Assembly: GCA_025352325.1 (NCBI GenBank)
Contig: JANXTR010000027.1
Span: forward strand, 1 to 33,609
Reading direction: 5' to 3'
DNA: 33,609 bases
Source: Microbacteriaceae bacterium
GTDB taxonomy: Bacteria > Actinomycetota > Actinomycetes > Actinomycetales > Microbacteriaceae
Made by a program: the position numbers and the translations under genes
The notes under the pieces: generated by a model
The model's database searches: none
Seen by the model: only the letters and a program-made list of their open reading frames with translations
Told to the model about the DNA's origin: nothing
Shown here: piece after piece, positions 9,558 to 17,456 of the stretch
Layout: every line of letters begins with the position of its first letter
Position numbering within the stretch: the stretch's first letter is position 1

Positions 9558-10082
9558 ATGACCGCTGACGACGAGGAGCCGGCCGTGAAACGCAGCGACG
9601 ACATCGAGCGACTCGACACCGAACAGTGCCGCCACCTCCTGCGCACGCAGGAACTCGGTCGCCTGGCTATCCGACGTGACGAGACCGTCGACATCTTCCC
9701 GGTGAACTACCGGATGCACGACGACAAGCTCTACTTCCGGAGCGCGCCAGGGTCGAAGATGGTCGACCTGACCAGCAACCCGCACGTCGCCTTCGAGATC
9801 GACGGCCGATCAGGACGCCGCGTGTGGAGCGTGGTGGTGCACGGGATCGCGACGAGGTTGAGCTCCGACGAGGAGATCGCGCGTTCCGGGATCGAGACCC
9901 TGCGCACAGCTCATCCCAGCGACAAGTTCAACTACGTGGCCATCACCACGGAATCGGTGTCGGGCCGCGCCTTCACCGGCACATCGCGGAGGTGGAACTC
10001 GGGTTCCATTGTGGTGTTCGGTGCCATTGTCGTGGCGCTCATCGCCGTTGCCGGAATCCTCAGCCAGATCCTCACCAGGTGA
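9558..10082 (+). CDS. PNPOx-fold (flavin/deazaflavin-type split barrel) protein with C-terminal membrane anchor
   Basis: A 174-aa protein. Residues 1-145 are a pyridoxamine 5'-phosphate oxidase-like split barrel (ELGRLAIRRDETVDIFPVNY, LYFRSAPGSKMVDL, HVAFEIDG, VWSVVVHGIA), a fold that binds FMN, F420 or heme in relatives and is common in actinobacterial hypoxia regulons. Unlike the two paralogues in this window, it does not end with RRFNSTTERSSIW-type sequence but with a single hydrophobic helix SIVVFGAIVVALIAVAGIL, so it is predicted to be tail-anchored. ATG 9558 fits a leaderless start 5 nt after CATGCT. A small membrane-protein gene, now interrupted, overlaps its stop (GTGA). Confidence 0.8.
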   Translation: MTADDEEPAVKRSDDIERLDTEQCRHLLRTQELGRLAIRRDETVDIFPVNYRMHDDKLYFRSAPGSKMVDLTSNPHVAFEIDGRSGRRVWSVVVHGIATRLSSDEEIARSGIETLRTAHPSDKFNYVAITTESVSGRAFTGTSRRWNSGSIVVFGAIVVALIAVAGILSQILTR

Positions 10083-10327
10083 CCCGGAAACCGCGGCGAT
10101 GGGTCTTCGCGGTCGTCCTGATCCTGACCGGGGCGGTCGGCTGATTCGCCGCGCCGATCGCCGTCGGCGTGGCGATGCTGGCGGGCGCCCACCTCGCGCG
10201 ATGGTTCTGGATCGCCCTCAACGTCGGCGTGGTGGTCGCCGTGGCGCTGGTGATCTGGTTGATGACCCAGAGGATCCTCACCCTCGCAACGCAACTGCGA
10301 CTCGGGTGGATCCAGTCGGCCTTCTGA
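10079..10327 (+). pseudogene. Small two-helix membrane protein with in-frame TGA
   Basis: Starting at a GTG that overlaps the previous stop (GTGA, 10079-10082), the frame encodes a protein of about 82 aa with two hydrophobic segments (WVFAVVLILTGAVG-x-FAAPI and WFWIALNVGVVVAVALVIWL). It is broken by TGA at 10142-10144 after TGAVG. The context suggests an original TGG (Trp). The rest is open to the TGA at 10325-10327. TGA acts as stop elsewhere in the window, so recoding is unlikely. Function unknown; coupled to the PNPOx gene. Confidence 0.6.
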
Positions 10328-10334
10328 GATCCGA

Positions 10335-10377
10335 GGGACGTTCGGCACTGTCACCAAGGCCGGCCGACGATCAGGCT
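10335..10377 (+). promoter_or_regulatory. DevR-type box and -10 for the second PNPOx gene
   Basis: Box GGGACGTTCGGCACT (10335-10349), 22-nt spacer, -10-like CAGGCT (10372-10377), 6 nt to ATG 10384, hence a predicted leaderless start. Confidence 0.72.
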
Positions 10378-10383
10378 CGAGGT

Positions 10384-10836
10384 ATGAATCACACCCAGGA
10401 TGACGTCCTCGACACCGCCGAGTGCTGGCGGCTGTTGGGCACCGAGACCATGGGCCGACTCGCCACCGCGACCGACCGCGGCGTCCGGATCTGGCCCGTC
10501 AACTACCGGTCTCGCGGAGACTCGCTGATCTTCCGCAGCGATCCCGGCTCGAAGGTCTGGGACATCGCCGCCAACGCGCGGGTGTCCTTCGAGATCGACG
10601 GAGAGGACGGCGACGAGCGCTGGAGCGTGGTCGTCACCGGTCGCGCGGAGGTGATCGACCGGGATGAGCCCGGGCCCCAGACCCCGCATGGCGAGCTGGT
10701 CACGGAAGCCCCGGGCCGGAAGCGTCTGATGATCCGGATCTCGCCGACCACGGTGTCGGGCCGGCGCTTCAACTCCACGACGGAGCGGAGCTCGATCTGG
10801 AGCGGTCGCCCGATCGCGTGGCGATCGCCGAGCTGA
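10384..10836 (+). CDS. PNPOx-fold (split-barrel) flavin-type protein
   Basis: A 150-aa soluble protein of the pyridoxamine-phosphate-oxidase-like superfamily: ECWRLLGTETMGRLATATD, VRIWPVNYRSRGDSLIFRSD, ARVSFEIDGEDGDERWSVVV, then VSGRRFNSTTERSSIW. It is closely similar to the gene at 27050-27484 (same ECWRLL-TET-GR-A and RSSIW ends), so the two are paralogues. A redox or cofactor-binding role is likely but the substrate is unknown. The ATG at 10384 follows the box and -10 with no leader. The kinase gene starts 85 nt downstream without its own box, so read-through from this promoter is possible. Confidence 0.85.
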   Translation: MNHTQDDVLDTAECWRLLGTETMGRLATATDRGVRIWPVNYRSRGDSLIFRSDPGSKVWDIAANARVSFEIDGEDGDERWSVVVTGRAEVIDRDEPGPQTPHGELVTEAPGRKRLMIRISPTTVSGRRFNSTTERSSIWSGRPIAWRSPS

Positions 10837-10921
10837 TCCGGGCCACGGCCGGGATGCGGGGCCGGGCTGGGCGGCGTCCCGGACCCGTACACTCGACACG
10901 TCCGAGTGGAAGGACCGCCCA

Positions 10922-12634
10922 GTGGCCAGCTTCGAGCCCATCGTGTTCCCGGACGCCGCTCGCTCCGACCTGGAAGTCACCATCGGCCAACTGGTCGAAC
11001 AGGCTCAGCTGGTGCTGTCGACGCAGGGACGGCTGCGGAGCCTCATCTACGCGAACCGACTCGTGGTGGAGGGGCTCGAACTCGCCGAGGTGCTCCGCAG
11101 CATCGTCCAGGCCGCAGTGGATCTCGTCGACGCCCGCTACGGGGCGCTCGGGGTCATCGGCACCGACGGTCGGCTCGAGCAGTTCATCCACGTCGGGATG
11201 TCCGGTGCCGTGGCCGAGTCGATCGGTCATCTGCCACTCGGCGACGGACTCCTGGGCGCCGTGATCGACGAGGCGCACGCCATCCGACTCGACCATCTGA
11301 ACCAGGATCCGAGATCGGTGGGATTCCCCGATCATCATCCGGCGATGGAGGGATTCCTCGGCGTGCCGATCCGGGTGCGCGGCGAGGTGTTCGGCAATCT
11401 CTACCTGACGGAGCCCACGTCGGGATCGTTCAGCGCCGAGGACGAGGAGCTCGTCGGCGTCCTGGCCGTGACGGCGGGCATCGCCATCGAGAACGCCCGC
11501 CTGTTCGACATCGCCCGCCGACGGGAACGATGGAGTGCCGCGCTGGCGGATGTCAGCTCCGCGCTGCTCTCGGGCGACAGCGACACCCTCTCCGTCGTCG
11601 TCGATCACGTCGCCTCGCTCGTCGACGCCGATCTCGTCTGCATCGTCGTCGCCGCGGACGCGGAGGGACTGCTCGACGTAGCGGCCGCACGTGGCGTCGA
11701 CTCCGAGCTGATGCTCGGCCAACGCTACGCGGCGGAGGGATCGCTGGTCGGGAGGGCTCTGGCGTCGGGCGAACCGGTGCTCGTCACCCGACAGGAACCG
11801 GGCGAGGTGGTCGAGTGGCAGCCCGGCCTCGGACCCACCTTCGTGGTTCCCCTCGAGGCTTTCGGGCACTCGATCGGCGCGCTGTCCGTCTCGCGTTCTG
11901 TGGACCGCGCCCCGTTCTCGATCACGGATCTCGCCATGGCATCCGAGTTCGCCGCCCAGGCCAGCGTGGCGCTCGAACTCGCCCGCGGCCGGCTTGATCG
12001 GGAGGCGCTTGAGCTGCTGGACGATCGTTCACGGATCGCGCGCGATCTGCACGATCACGTGATCCAGCGGCTGTTCGGCGCCGGGCTCTCCCTGCAGAGC
12101 GCCGCGGGCCGTGCGCCGGGTGCGGTGGGCGACGCGATCCGCGAGCAGGTGGATGCCATCGACGACGCCATCTCAGAGATACGCACGGTCATCTTCGCCC
12201 TGTCCCCGCCGAGCCGTCCGGACGCATCGGTCCGCCATCGGCTGTTGGACGTCGTCTCGGAGGTCGGAGCAGCGATGGCGGCCCCGCCGCGGCTCTCGTT
12301 CTCCGGGCCCGTCGACCTCCTGATCCGGGGAACCATCGCCGACGATGTGATCGCGGTCGTCCGGGAGTCGGTCAGCAACGTCGCTCGGCACGCCCGCGCG
12401 ACGCGCTGTGAGATCCAGGTCTCCGTGGGCGACCACGAGATCCGGGTTCAGATCGACGACGACGGGATCGGCTACTCACCTGACTCGCGGGCCAGCGGCA
12501 CCGCGAACCTCGCGGCTCGTGCTGCGGACCTGGGTGGCGACTACCTCATCGCCGCGCGAGTCGAGGGGGGAACTCGCGTGCTGTGGCGGGCTCCTCTGAT
12601 CGAGTCGAGCACGGCAATGGGAGGCCACGTGTGA
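10922..12634 (+). CDS. devS: DevS/DosS-type GAF-GAF sensor histidine kinase
   Basis: A 570-aa cytoplasmic kinase colinear with mycobacterial DosS/DosT. GAF-A (about 54-195) contains VDARYGALGVIG, GHLPLGDGLLG, VGFPDHHPAMEGFLGVPIRV and FGNLYLTE. H139 (in DHHPAM) aligns with DosS H149, the proximal heme ligand. G77 aligns with DosS E87, a position that is Gly in the oxygen sensor DosT. GAF-B spans about 205-355. HisKA_3 follows with phospho-acceptor H377 in RIARDLHDHVIQRLF, then the HATPase domain (VVRESVSNVARHARA; DDDGIGYSP; GTANLAARAADLGG). GTG 10922 is the start; the stop overlaps the regulator start (GTGA). It probably phosphorylates that regulator in response to O2, NO or redox state. Heme binding is inferred from alignment by memory. 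Confidence 0.9.
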   Translation: MASFEPIVFPDAARSDLEVTIGQLVEQAQLVLSTQGRLRSLIYANRLVVEGLELAEVLRSIVQAAVDLVDARYGALGVIGTDGRLEQFIHVGMSGAVAESIGHLPLGDGLLGAVIDEAHAIRLDHLNQDPRSVGFPDHHPAMEGFLGVPIRVRGEVFGNLYLTEPTSGSFSAEDEELVGVLAVTAGIAIENARLFDIARRRERWSAALADVSSALLSGDSDTLSVVVDHVASLVDADLVCIVVAADAEGLLDVAAARGVDSELMLGQRYAAEGSLVGRALASGEPVLVTRQEPGEVVEWQPGLGPTFVVPLEAFGHSIGALSVSRSVDRAPFSITDLAMASEFAAQASVALELARGRLDREALELLDDRSRIARDLHDHVIQRLFGAGLSLQSAAGRAPGAVGDAIREQVDAIDDAISEIRTVIFALSPPSRPDASVRHRLLDVVSEVGAAMAAPPRLSFSGPVDLLIRGTIADDVIAVVRESVSNVARHARATRCEIQVSVGDHEIRVQIDDDGIGYSPDSRASGTANLAARAADLGGDYLIAARVEGGTRVLWRAPLIESSTAMGGHV

Positions 12635-13263
12635 TCCGGGTGTTCCTGGTCGACGACCACGAGATCGTGCGTCGTGGGATCGCCGAACTGATCGACGCCG
12701 AGAACGACCTCGAGGTCGTCGGCGAGTCGGCGACCGTCGCTCGCACCCTCGGCCGGGTCCGTGCCACGACGCCCGACGTCGTCGTCCTCGATGTGCGGCT
12801 GCCGGATGGCAACGGCATCGACCTCTGCCGCGAGGTGCGCTCGGCCGACCCGCAGGTGCGCTGCATCATCCTGACCGCCTACGACGACGATGAGGCCAGC
12901 CGTGCCGCCGTGCTCGCCGGGGCCAGCGGCTACGTCCTCAAAGACATCAGAGGGCAGAAGCTCATCGAGTCCATCCGCCGCGTCGGCGCCGGCGAATCGC
13001 TCATGCGCCGTGACGTCACCCGTCAGGTGGTGGCGGATCTCGCGACCGTCAGCACCCCGTCGATGCCCGAGCTGTCCCTGCGCGAGCGTCAGGTCCTCGA
13101 TCTCATCGCCGAGGGTCTGACCAACCGGCAGATCGGCGAACGGCTGAAACTCGCCGAGAAGACGGTGAAGAACTACGTCTCCGGTTTGCTCGCGAAGCTG
13201 GGCATGGAACGCCGCACCCAGGCGGCCGTCTTCGGCGCCTCCGTCAAGCCGCCGCGGGCATGA
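12631..13263 (+). CDS. devR: DevR/DosR-type response regulator (NarL family)
   Basis: A 210-aa transcription factor. The receiver domain has DD at 8-9, phospho-acceptor D54 (VVVLDVRLPDGNGI) and K104 (GYVLKDIRG), the same numbering as M. tuberculosis DosR. The LuxR-type HTH (about 148-205) has LAEKTVKNYVS...LLAKLGMERRTQAAVF, which appears to match DosR nearly residue for residue, including the base-contacting K177, K180 and N181 (DosR K179, K182, N183). The start is the GTG overlapping the kinase stop by 4 nt; the frame extends upstream but that part lies within the kinase. It is expected to bind the GGGAC-type boxes listed here. Confidence 0.93.
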   Translation: MIRVFLVDDHEIVRRGIAELIDAENDLEVVGESATVARTLGRVRATTPDVVVLDVRLPDGNGIDLCREVRSADPQVRCIILTAYDDDEASRAAVLAGASGYVLKDIRGQKLIESIRRVGAGESLMRRDVTRQVVADLATVSTPSMPELSLRERQVLDLIAEGLTNRQIGERLKLAEKTVKNYVSGLLAKLGMERRTQAAVFGASVKPPRA

Positions 13264-13264
13264 C

Positions 13265-13308
13265 TATGCCGAAGGTCCCGGGCGGCTCGCCCGCGCGTCC
13301 CGTAGCGT
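13265..13308 (+). promoter_or_regulatory. DevR-type box and -10 before pta
   Basis: A box in reverse orientation, GCCGAAGGTCCC (13268-13279), just after the devR stop; 23 nt later TAGCGT (13303-13308), and 7 nt on a GTG at 13316. This supports a leaderless pta-ackA transcript and the 13316 start. Confidence 0.6.
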
Positions 13309-13315
13309 GAGATCC

Positions 13316-15400
13316 GTGGGATCCACGATCTACGTCACCTCCGCAGAAGGCCGCTCGGGAAAGTCGACGGTCGCCGTCGGGCTGCTCGAGGCGTTGAAGG
13401 GCACGGTCGACCGGCTCGGGGTGTTCCGGCCGGTGGCGCGCTCGCAGGCGGAGTCGGACTATGTGCTCGACCTCCTGCTCGAGCATTCGACGGCGGGCCT
13501 CGATGCCGACATGTGCACTGGCACCGACTATGCGCGATTGCACGACGATCCGGAGACGGCGTTCCCCCGCATCATCGACCGGTTCACCGCCGTGCAGCAT
13601 CGCTGCGATGCGGTGCTCATCCTCGGGTCCGACTACACCGACGTCGGCACCCCGACGGAGCTGGCCACGAACGCCCGGATCGCCGCCGACCTCGCGGCGC
13701 CCGTCGTGCTGGTGCTGAACGGTCGGGAGACCTCCGGCGAGGGCGCGCGCACCCCCGCGCAGGTGTCGGCCGTGGCCCGCGTCGCCGTCGCCGAGATGCG
13801 CGCCGAACACGCCGAGGTCGCCGCGATCGTCGTCAATCGCGCCGCCCCGGATGCCCTGGCCAGCATCGTCGAACTGGTCAAGCACGATACGGGACTGCCC
13901 TGCTGGGCCATCCCGGAGGACGGCGAGCTCACCGCCCCTCTGCTGCGGTCTGTGCTGGCCTCGGTCGAGGCGGAACTGGTCTTCGGCGACCCGCTGCTAT
14001 TGGACCGACCGGTGCGCGGCACCGTCGTCGCGGCGATGACACTCGAAAACGTGCTCCCCCGGTTGATCGAGGGAAGCGTGGTGGTCGTGCCGGGGGACCG
14101 GAGCGACGTGCTGGTCGGCGCCGTGGTCGCCCACCTCTCGTCGACGTTCCCCTCGCTCGCCGGGATCGTGTTGAACGGGGGATTCGACATCGCGCCCGAC
14201 ATCGCGCGGATGCTCGAGGGCCTTGGAGCCGCCCTGCCGATCGCGCGCTGCGCCACCGGCACCTACGACACCGCCCTGCGCATCATCAACACGCGCAGCC
14301 GTCTCGCCGCGGATTCGCCCCAGAAGTACGCGACTGCGGTCGGGTTGTTCGAGCGACACGTCGACGCCGAGGACCTGCTGCGCCAGCTCAGCCTGAGCCC
14401 CGCCACCGTCATGACGCCTGCGCGTTTCGAGTACTCGCTGGTCGAGAAGGCCAGATCCGACCCGAAGCGGATCGTGCTGCCCGAGGGGGACGACGACCGG
14501 GTGCTGCAGGCGGCGAGCATCGTGCTGCGTCGGGGGATCGCCGAGCTCACCATCCTGGGGGACGAGCGCCTGGTGCGCGAACGGGCCCTCGAGCTGGGAC
14601 TCGATCTCTCGGCCGCACGCGTCATCTCCTCCCGCGATCCCGAGCTGCATGCTCGGTTCACCGAGGAGTACTTCCAGCTGCGCACGAGCAAAGGCGTCAG
14701 CCACGAGACCGCCGCCGAGCGCGTCGCCGACGTCGCGTACTTCGGCACGCTCCTCGTGCACGACGGGCTGGCCGACGGCATGGTGTCGGGAGCGGTGCAC
14801 ACGACCGCGCACACCATCCGGCCGGCGTTCGAGATCGTGCGGACCGCGCCCGGCGTCTCGGTGGTCTCGAGCGTCTTCCTGATGGCGCTCGCCGATCGGG
14901 TGCTGGTCTACGGCGACTGCGCCGTGATCCCGGACCCGACCAGCGACCAACTGGCCGATATCGCAGTCTCTTCGGCGGCGACGGCACGCCAGTTCGGCAT
15001 CGAGCCGCGTGTCGCCATGCTCAGCTACTCCACCGGCGAATCCGGATCGGGCACCGACGTCGACAAGGTGCGAGCCGCCACCGAGTTGGTCAGGTCGCGT
15101 GCCCCCGAGCTGCCCGTCGCGGGTCCGATCCAGTACGACGCGGCGGCCGACCCGACGGTCGGGGCGTCGAAGATGCCCGGGTCGGATGTCGCCGGGCACG
15201 CGACCGTATTCATCTTCCCCGATCTGAATACGGGCAACAACACCTACAAGGCGGTCCAGCGCAGCGCGGGCGCTGTCGCCATCGGGCCGGTGCTGCAGGG
15301 ACTTGCCAAGCCGATCAACGACCTGTCACGCGGTGCGCTGGTCCGCGACATCGTGAACACGATCGCGATCACCGCGATCCAGGCGCAGGCGGCGCGATGA
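13316..15400 (+). CDS. pta: Phosphate acetyltransferase, long multidomain form
   Basis: Interconverts acetyl-CoA and acetyl-phosphate. The 694-aa product has the long-form layout: an N-terminal BioD-like P-loop domain (GSTIYVTSAEGRSGKST), a DRTGG regulatory domain (about 215-330), and a catalytic PTA_PTB domain (about 370-690) with RIVLPEGDDDRVLQAA, DGMVSGAVHTTAHTIRPAF, AMLSYSTGESGSG and FPDLNTGNNTYKAVQR. GTG 13316 is chosen because MGSTIYVTSAEG is the usual N-terminus and it lies 7 nt after TAGCGT; a GTG at 13307 would add three residues. ackA overlaps its stop (ATGA), so the two form a translationally coupled operon. Confidence 0.93.
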   Translation: MGSTIYVTSAEGRSGKSTVAVGLLEALKGTVDRLGVFRPVARSQAESDYVLDLLLEHSTAGLDADMCTGTDYARLHDDPETAFPRIIDRFTAVQHRCDAVLILGSDYTDVGTPTELATNARIAADLAAPVVLVLNGRETSGEGARTPAQVSAVARVAVAEMRAEHAEVAAIVVNRAAPDALASIVELVKHDTGLPCWAIPEDGELTAPLLRSVLASVEAELVFGDPLLLDRPVRGTVVAAMTLENVLPRLIEGSVVVVPGDRSDVLVGAVVAHLSSTFPSLAGIVLNGGFDIAPDIARMLEGLGAALPIARCATGTYDTALRIINTRSRLAADSPQKYATAVGLFERHVDAEDLLRQLSLSPATVMTPARFEYSLVEKARSDPKRIVLPEGDDDRVLQAASIVLRRGIAELTILGDERLVRERALELGLDLSAARVISSRDPELHARFTEEYFQLRTSKGVSHETAAERVADVAYFGTLLVHDGLADGMVSGAVHTTAHTIRPAFEIVRTAPGVSVVSSVFLMALADRVLVYGDCAVIPDPTSDQLADIAVSSAATARQFGIEPRVAMLSYSTGESGSGTDVDKVRAATELVRSRAPELPVAGPIQYDAAADPTVGASKMPGSDVAGHATVFIFPDLNTGNNTYKAVQRSAGAVAIGPVLQGLAKPINDLSRGALVRDIVNTIAITAIQAQAAR

Positions 15401-16569
15401 GCGGGGTCGACTCAGTCTTCGTGCTCAACACGGGATCGTCCTCGGTGAAGTACCGAGTGGTGGATGCCGTCTCGGGAGCCGTCGCGGCGAGCGGCGTCCT
15501 CGATCGGATCGGCGAACCGGGGTCGGGGATCGCCGACCACCGCACCGCGATCGCGCGCGTCCTCCACGAGCTGGACGGCATCCAGATCGACGCCGTCGGT
15601 CACCGCATCGTGCACGGCGGCGATCGCTACGTCTCGGCGACCGTGATCGATGAGGAGGTCGAACGCGGCATCGAGGCCCTCGCCCCGCTCGCCCCCCTGC
15701 ACAACCCGCCGGGGCTGCTGGGGATCCGTGCCGCCCGGGCGGCACTTCCCGAGCTGCCACAGGTGGCGGTGTTCGACACGGCGTTCCACGCCTCGATGCC
15801 GATCGCCGCCCGCACGTACGCGATCGACGCGGAGCTGGCCGCCGCGCACGGCATCCGTCGCTACGGCTTCCACGGCACCTCGTACCGGATCGTCTCCCAG
15901 CGCACCGCCGAGTTCCTCGGACGCCCGCTGGAGGAGTTGCGCATGATCGTGCTGCATCTCGGCAACGGGGCCTCCGCCGCGGCGATCTCTGGCGGTCGAT
16001 CGATCGACACCTCGATGGGGATGACCCCGCTCGCGGGCCTGGTGATGGGGACGCGATCCGGCGACCTCGACCCGGCCGTGCTGCTCTACCTGCAGCGCAA
16101 TGCCGGGCTCGGCGTCGACCAGCTCGACGAGCTGCTCAATCGACGCAGCGGACTGTTCGGTCTCGCCGGCCGTTCCGACATGCGGGAGATCACCACCGCG
16201 GCCGCGCGCGGCGAGGAGACGGCGAGCCTGGCGCTGGAGGTCTACCTGCACCGGGTGCGGCACTACATCGGCGCCTACACGGCCGAACTGGGCGGGCTGG
16301 ATGCGCTGGTCTTCACCGCGGGGGTCGGCGAGAACAGTGCCGTCGTGCGTCAGAACGCGGTCGAGGGCCTCGGATTCCTCGGCATCGAGGTCGAAGGCGC
16401 GTCCAATCTGCTTCCTGGTTCCGCGTCGCGATGCATCTCCCCTCCGTCGGCACGGGTGCCCGTGCTGGTGATCCCCACCGACGAGGAGTTGCAGATCGCC
16501 CGAGAGACCGCGACCGTCCTCGGCGGGCAGGACCTTCGGAAGGACCTTCGGCAGGACCTTCGGCACTGA
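15397..16569 (+). CDS. ackA: Acetate kinase
   Basis: Catalyses acetyl-phosphate + ADP = acetate + ATP, the ATP-yielding end of the pta-ackA and phosphoketolase routes. The 390-aa protein has all family signatures: VFVLNTGSSSVKYRVVD, GHRIVHGGDRY, VAVFDTAFHASMP, RRYGFHGTSY, IVLHLGNGASAAAISGG, TPLAGLVMGTRSGDLDP and FTAGVGENSAVVR. Its ATG overlaps the pta stop. The C-terminus is unusual: a (K/Q)DLR repeat encoded by three 12-bp units that look like DevR boxes for the following stress gene, so the regulatory array has apparently grown into the coding end. Confidence 0.95.
   Translation: MSGVDSVFVLNTGSSSVKYRVVDAVSGAVAASGVLDRIGEPGSGIADHRTAIARVLHELDGIQIDAVGHRIVHGGDRYVSATVIDEEVERGIEALAPLAPLHNPPGLLGIRAARAALPELPQVAVFDTAFHASMPIAARTYAIDAELAAAHGIRRYGFHGTSYRIVSQRTAEFLGRPLEELRMIVLHLGNGASAAAISGGRSIDTSMGMTPLAGLVMGTRSGDLDPAVLLYLQRNAGLGVDQLDELLNRRSGLFGLAGRSDMREITTAAARGEETASLALEVYLHRVRHYIGAYTAELGGLDALVFTAGVGENSAVVRQNAVEGLGFLGIEVEGASNLLPGSASRCISPPSARVPVLVIPTDEELQIARETATVLGGQDLRKDLRQDLRH
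16529..16566 (+). promoter_or_regulatory. Three tandem DevR-like half boxes before a stress gene
   Basis: AGGACCTTCGG occurs at 16529-16539, 16541-16551 and 16553-16563, a 12-bp period, inside the end of ackA. The last copy extends to AGGACCTTCGGCAC, one mismatch from the box consensus, and ends 56 nt before the ATG at 16623. A -10-like TTGGCT lies 23 nt on (16590-16595). Confidence 0.6.
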
Positions 16570-16622
16570 CCGTTCCCGGCGGCTCCGACTTGGCTTGGGC
16601 GACCACGACCGAGGAGTCGCCG

Positions 16623-17456
16623 ATGTCCGCAACAGTCCTGACCGAGTTCGAATCGATCGTCATCGCCACCGACGGAGGGTCGGCCGGTCGGGCCGCACTG
16701 CGCTGGGTCCTTGTGCACGCGGGGGACCGCCCGGTGTGCATCGAGCTCGTCAGCGCGATGGCCGACGAGGATGCCGAGACCCGCGCCGAGCAGGAGCGTC
16801 TGCTCCGCGCCGCGCAACAGGTGCTGCAGGTGATCCTGCCCCTGGCCGAGGTCACCCTGACCTTCGCGTCCGGGGATCCGATCGAGGCGCTCGAGCGCGC
16901 CTCGGGGCTCTGCGACCTGATGGTGATCGGAAGCCATCACGCCTCGCTGGGGCACCCGCGCAGGCGCGGCATCCCTCAGCGTCTGGCGGAGCTGGCCCGC
17001 TGTCCCGTCGTCGTGGTACCCGGCGACTGGCTCGGCGGTCGCGGGCCGGTCGTCATCGGCGTGACCGCAGACAGCATCCCCCCTGCAGTGCTCGCCTTCG
17101 GCGGGCGAGAAGCCGCCGACATGGGCGCCACTCTGCGCCTCGCGCACGTGTGGAACATGCCGGGTGTCGGCGCCGAGGATCCGAGCCAGGACCCGGGGAT
17201 CGAGTCCATCCCGGAGCGGCAGAGGCGCGCGCTCGCGCGGCTCGACGCCGTCGCCACTCTCGCCGAGCCCGGCATCCGCGTGGACTCCGAGTTGCGCCAG
17301 GGCGCGGTCGTCGCGTCCCTGCTTGAGATGGCAGCCGACGCGTCCTTGCTGGTCATCGGTCGCGCTCAGCGCTCGATCCGGCTGCGCACACTGTTCGGAT
17401 CGGTCAGCCGAGAGGTGCTGGCGACTTCGCCGTGCCCGGTCGCGGTGATTCCATAG
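16623..17456 (+). CDS. Universal stress protein, tandem UspA domains
   Basis: A 277-aa double-Usp protein. Domain 1: FESIVIATDGGSAGRAALRWVL to CPVVVVPGDW; domain 2: GPVVIGVTADSIPPAVLAFGG to CPVAVIP. Domain 1 has a degenerate nucleotide loop (VIGSHHASLGHPRRRG); domain 2 retains [24 protein letters not shown] 16623 has a GAGGAG ribosome-binding site, so unlike several neighbours this mRNA has a leader. Tandem boxes in the end of ackA probably control it. It converges with, and overlaps by 53 nt, the next stress gene on the other strand. Confidence 0.88.
   Translation: MSATVLTEFESIVIATDGGSAGRAALRWVLVHAGDRPVCIELVSAMADEDAETRAEQERLLRAAQQVLQVILPLAEVTLTFASGDPIEALERASGLCDLMVIGSHHASLGHPRRRGIPQRLAELARCPVVVVPGDWLGGRGPVVIGVTADSIPPAVLAFGGREAADMGATLRLAHVWNMPGVGAEDPSQDPGIESIPERQRRALARLDAVATLAEPGIRVDSELRQGAVVASLLEMAADASLLVIGRAQRSIRLRTLFGSVSREVLATSPCPVAVIP

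Noticed and set aside
10142-10144. TGA read as Trp or selenocysteine
   Set aside because: TGA ends most genes of the window, and no selenocysteine insertion structure or conserved Sec context is apparent. A nonsense change is simpler.
13513-15396. A long plus-strand frame joined to ackA upstream
   Set aside because: It overlaps pta in another frame and has the Arg/Ala-rich composition of a GC shadow; ackA proper starts at the ATGA overlap.
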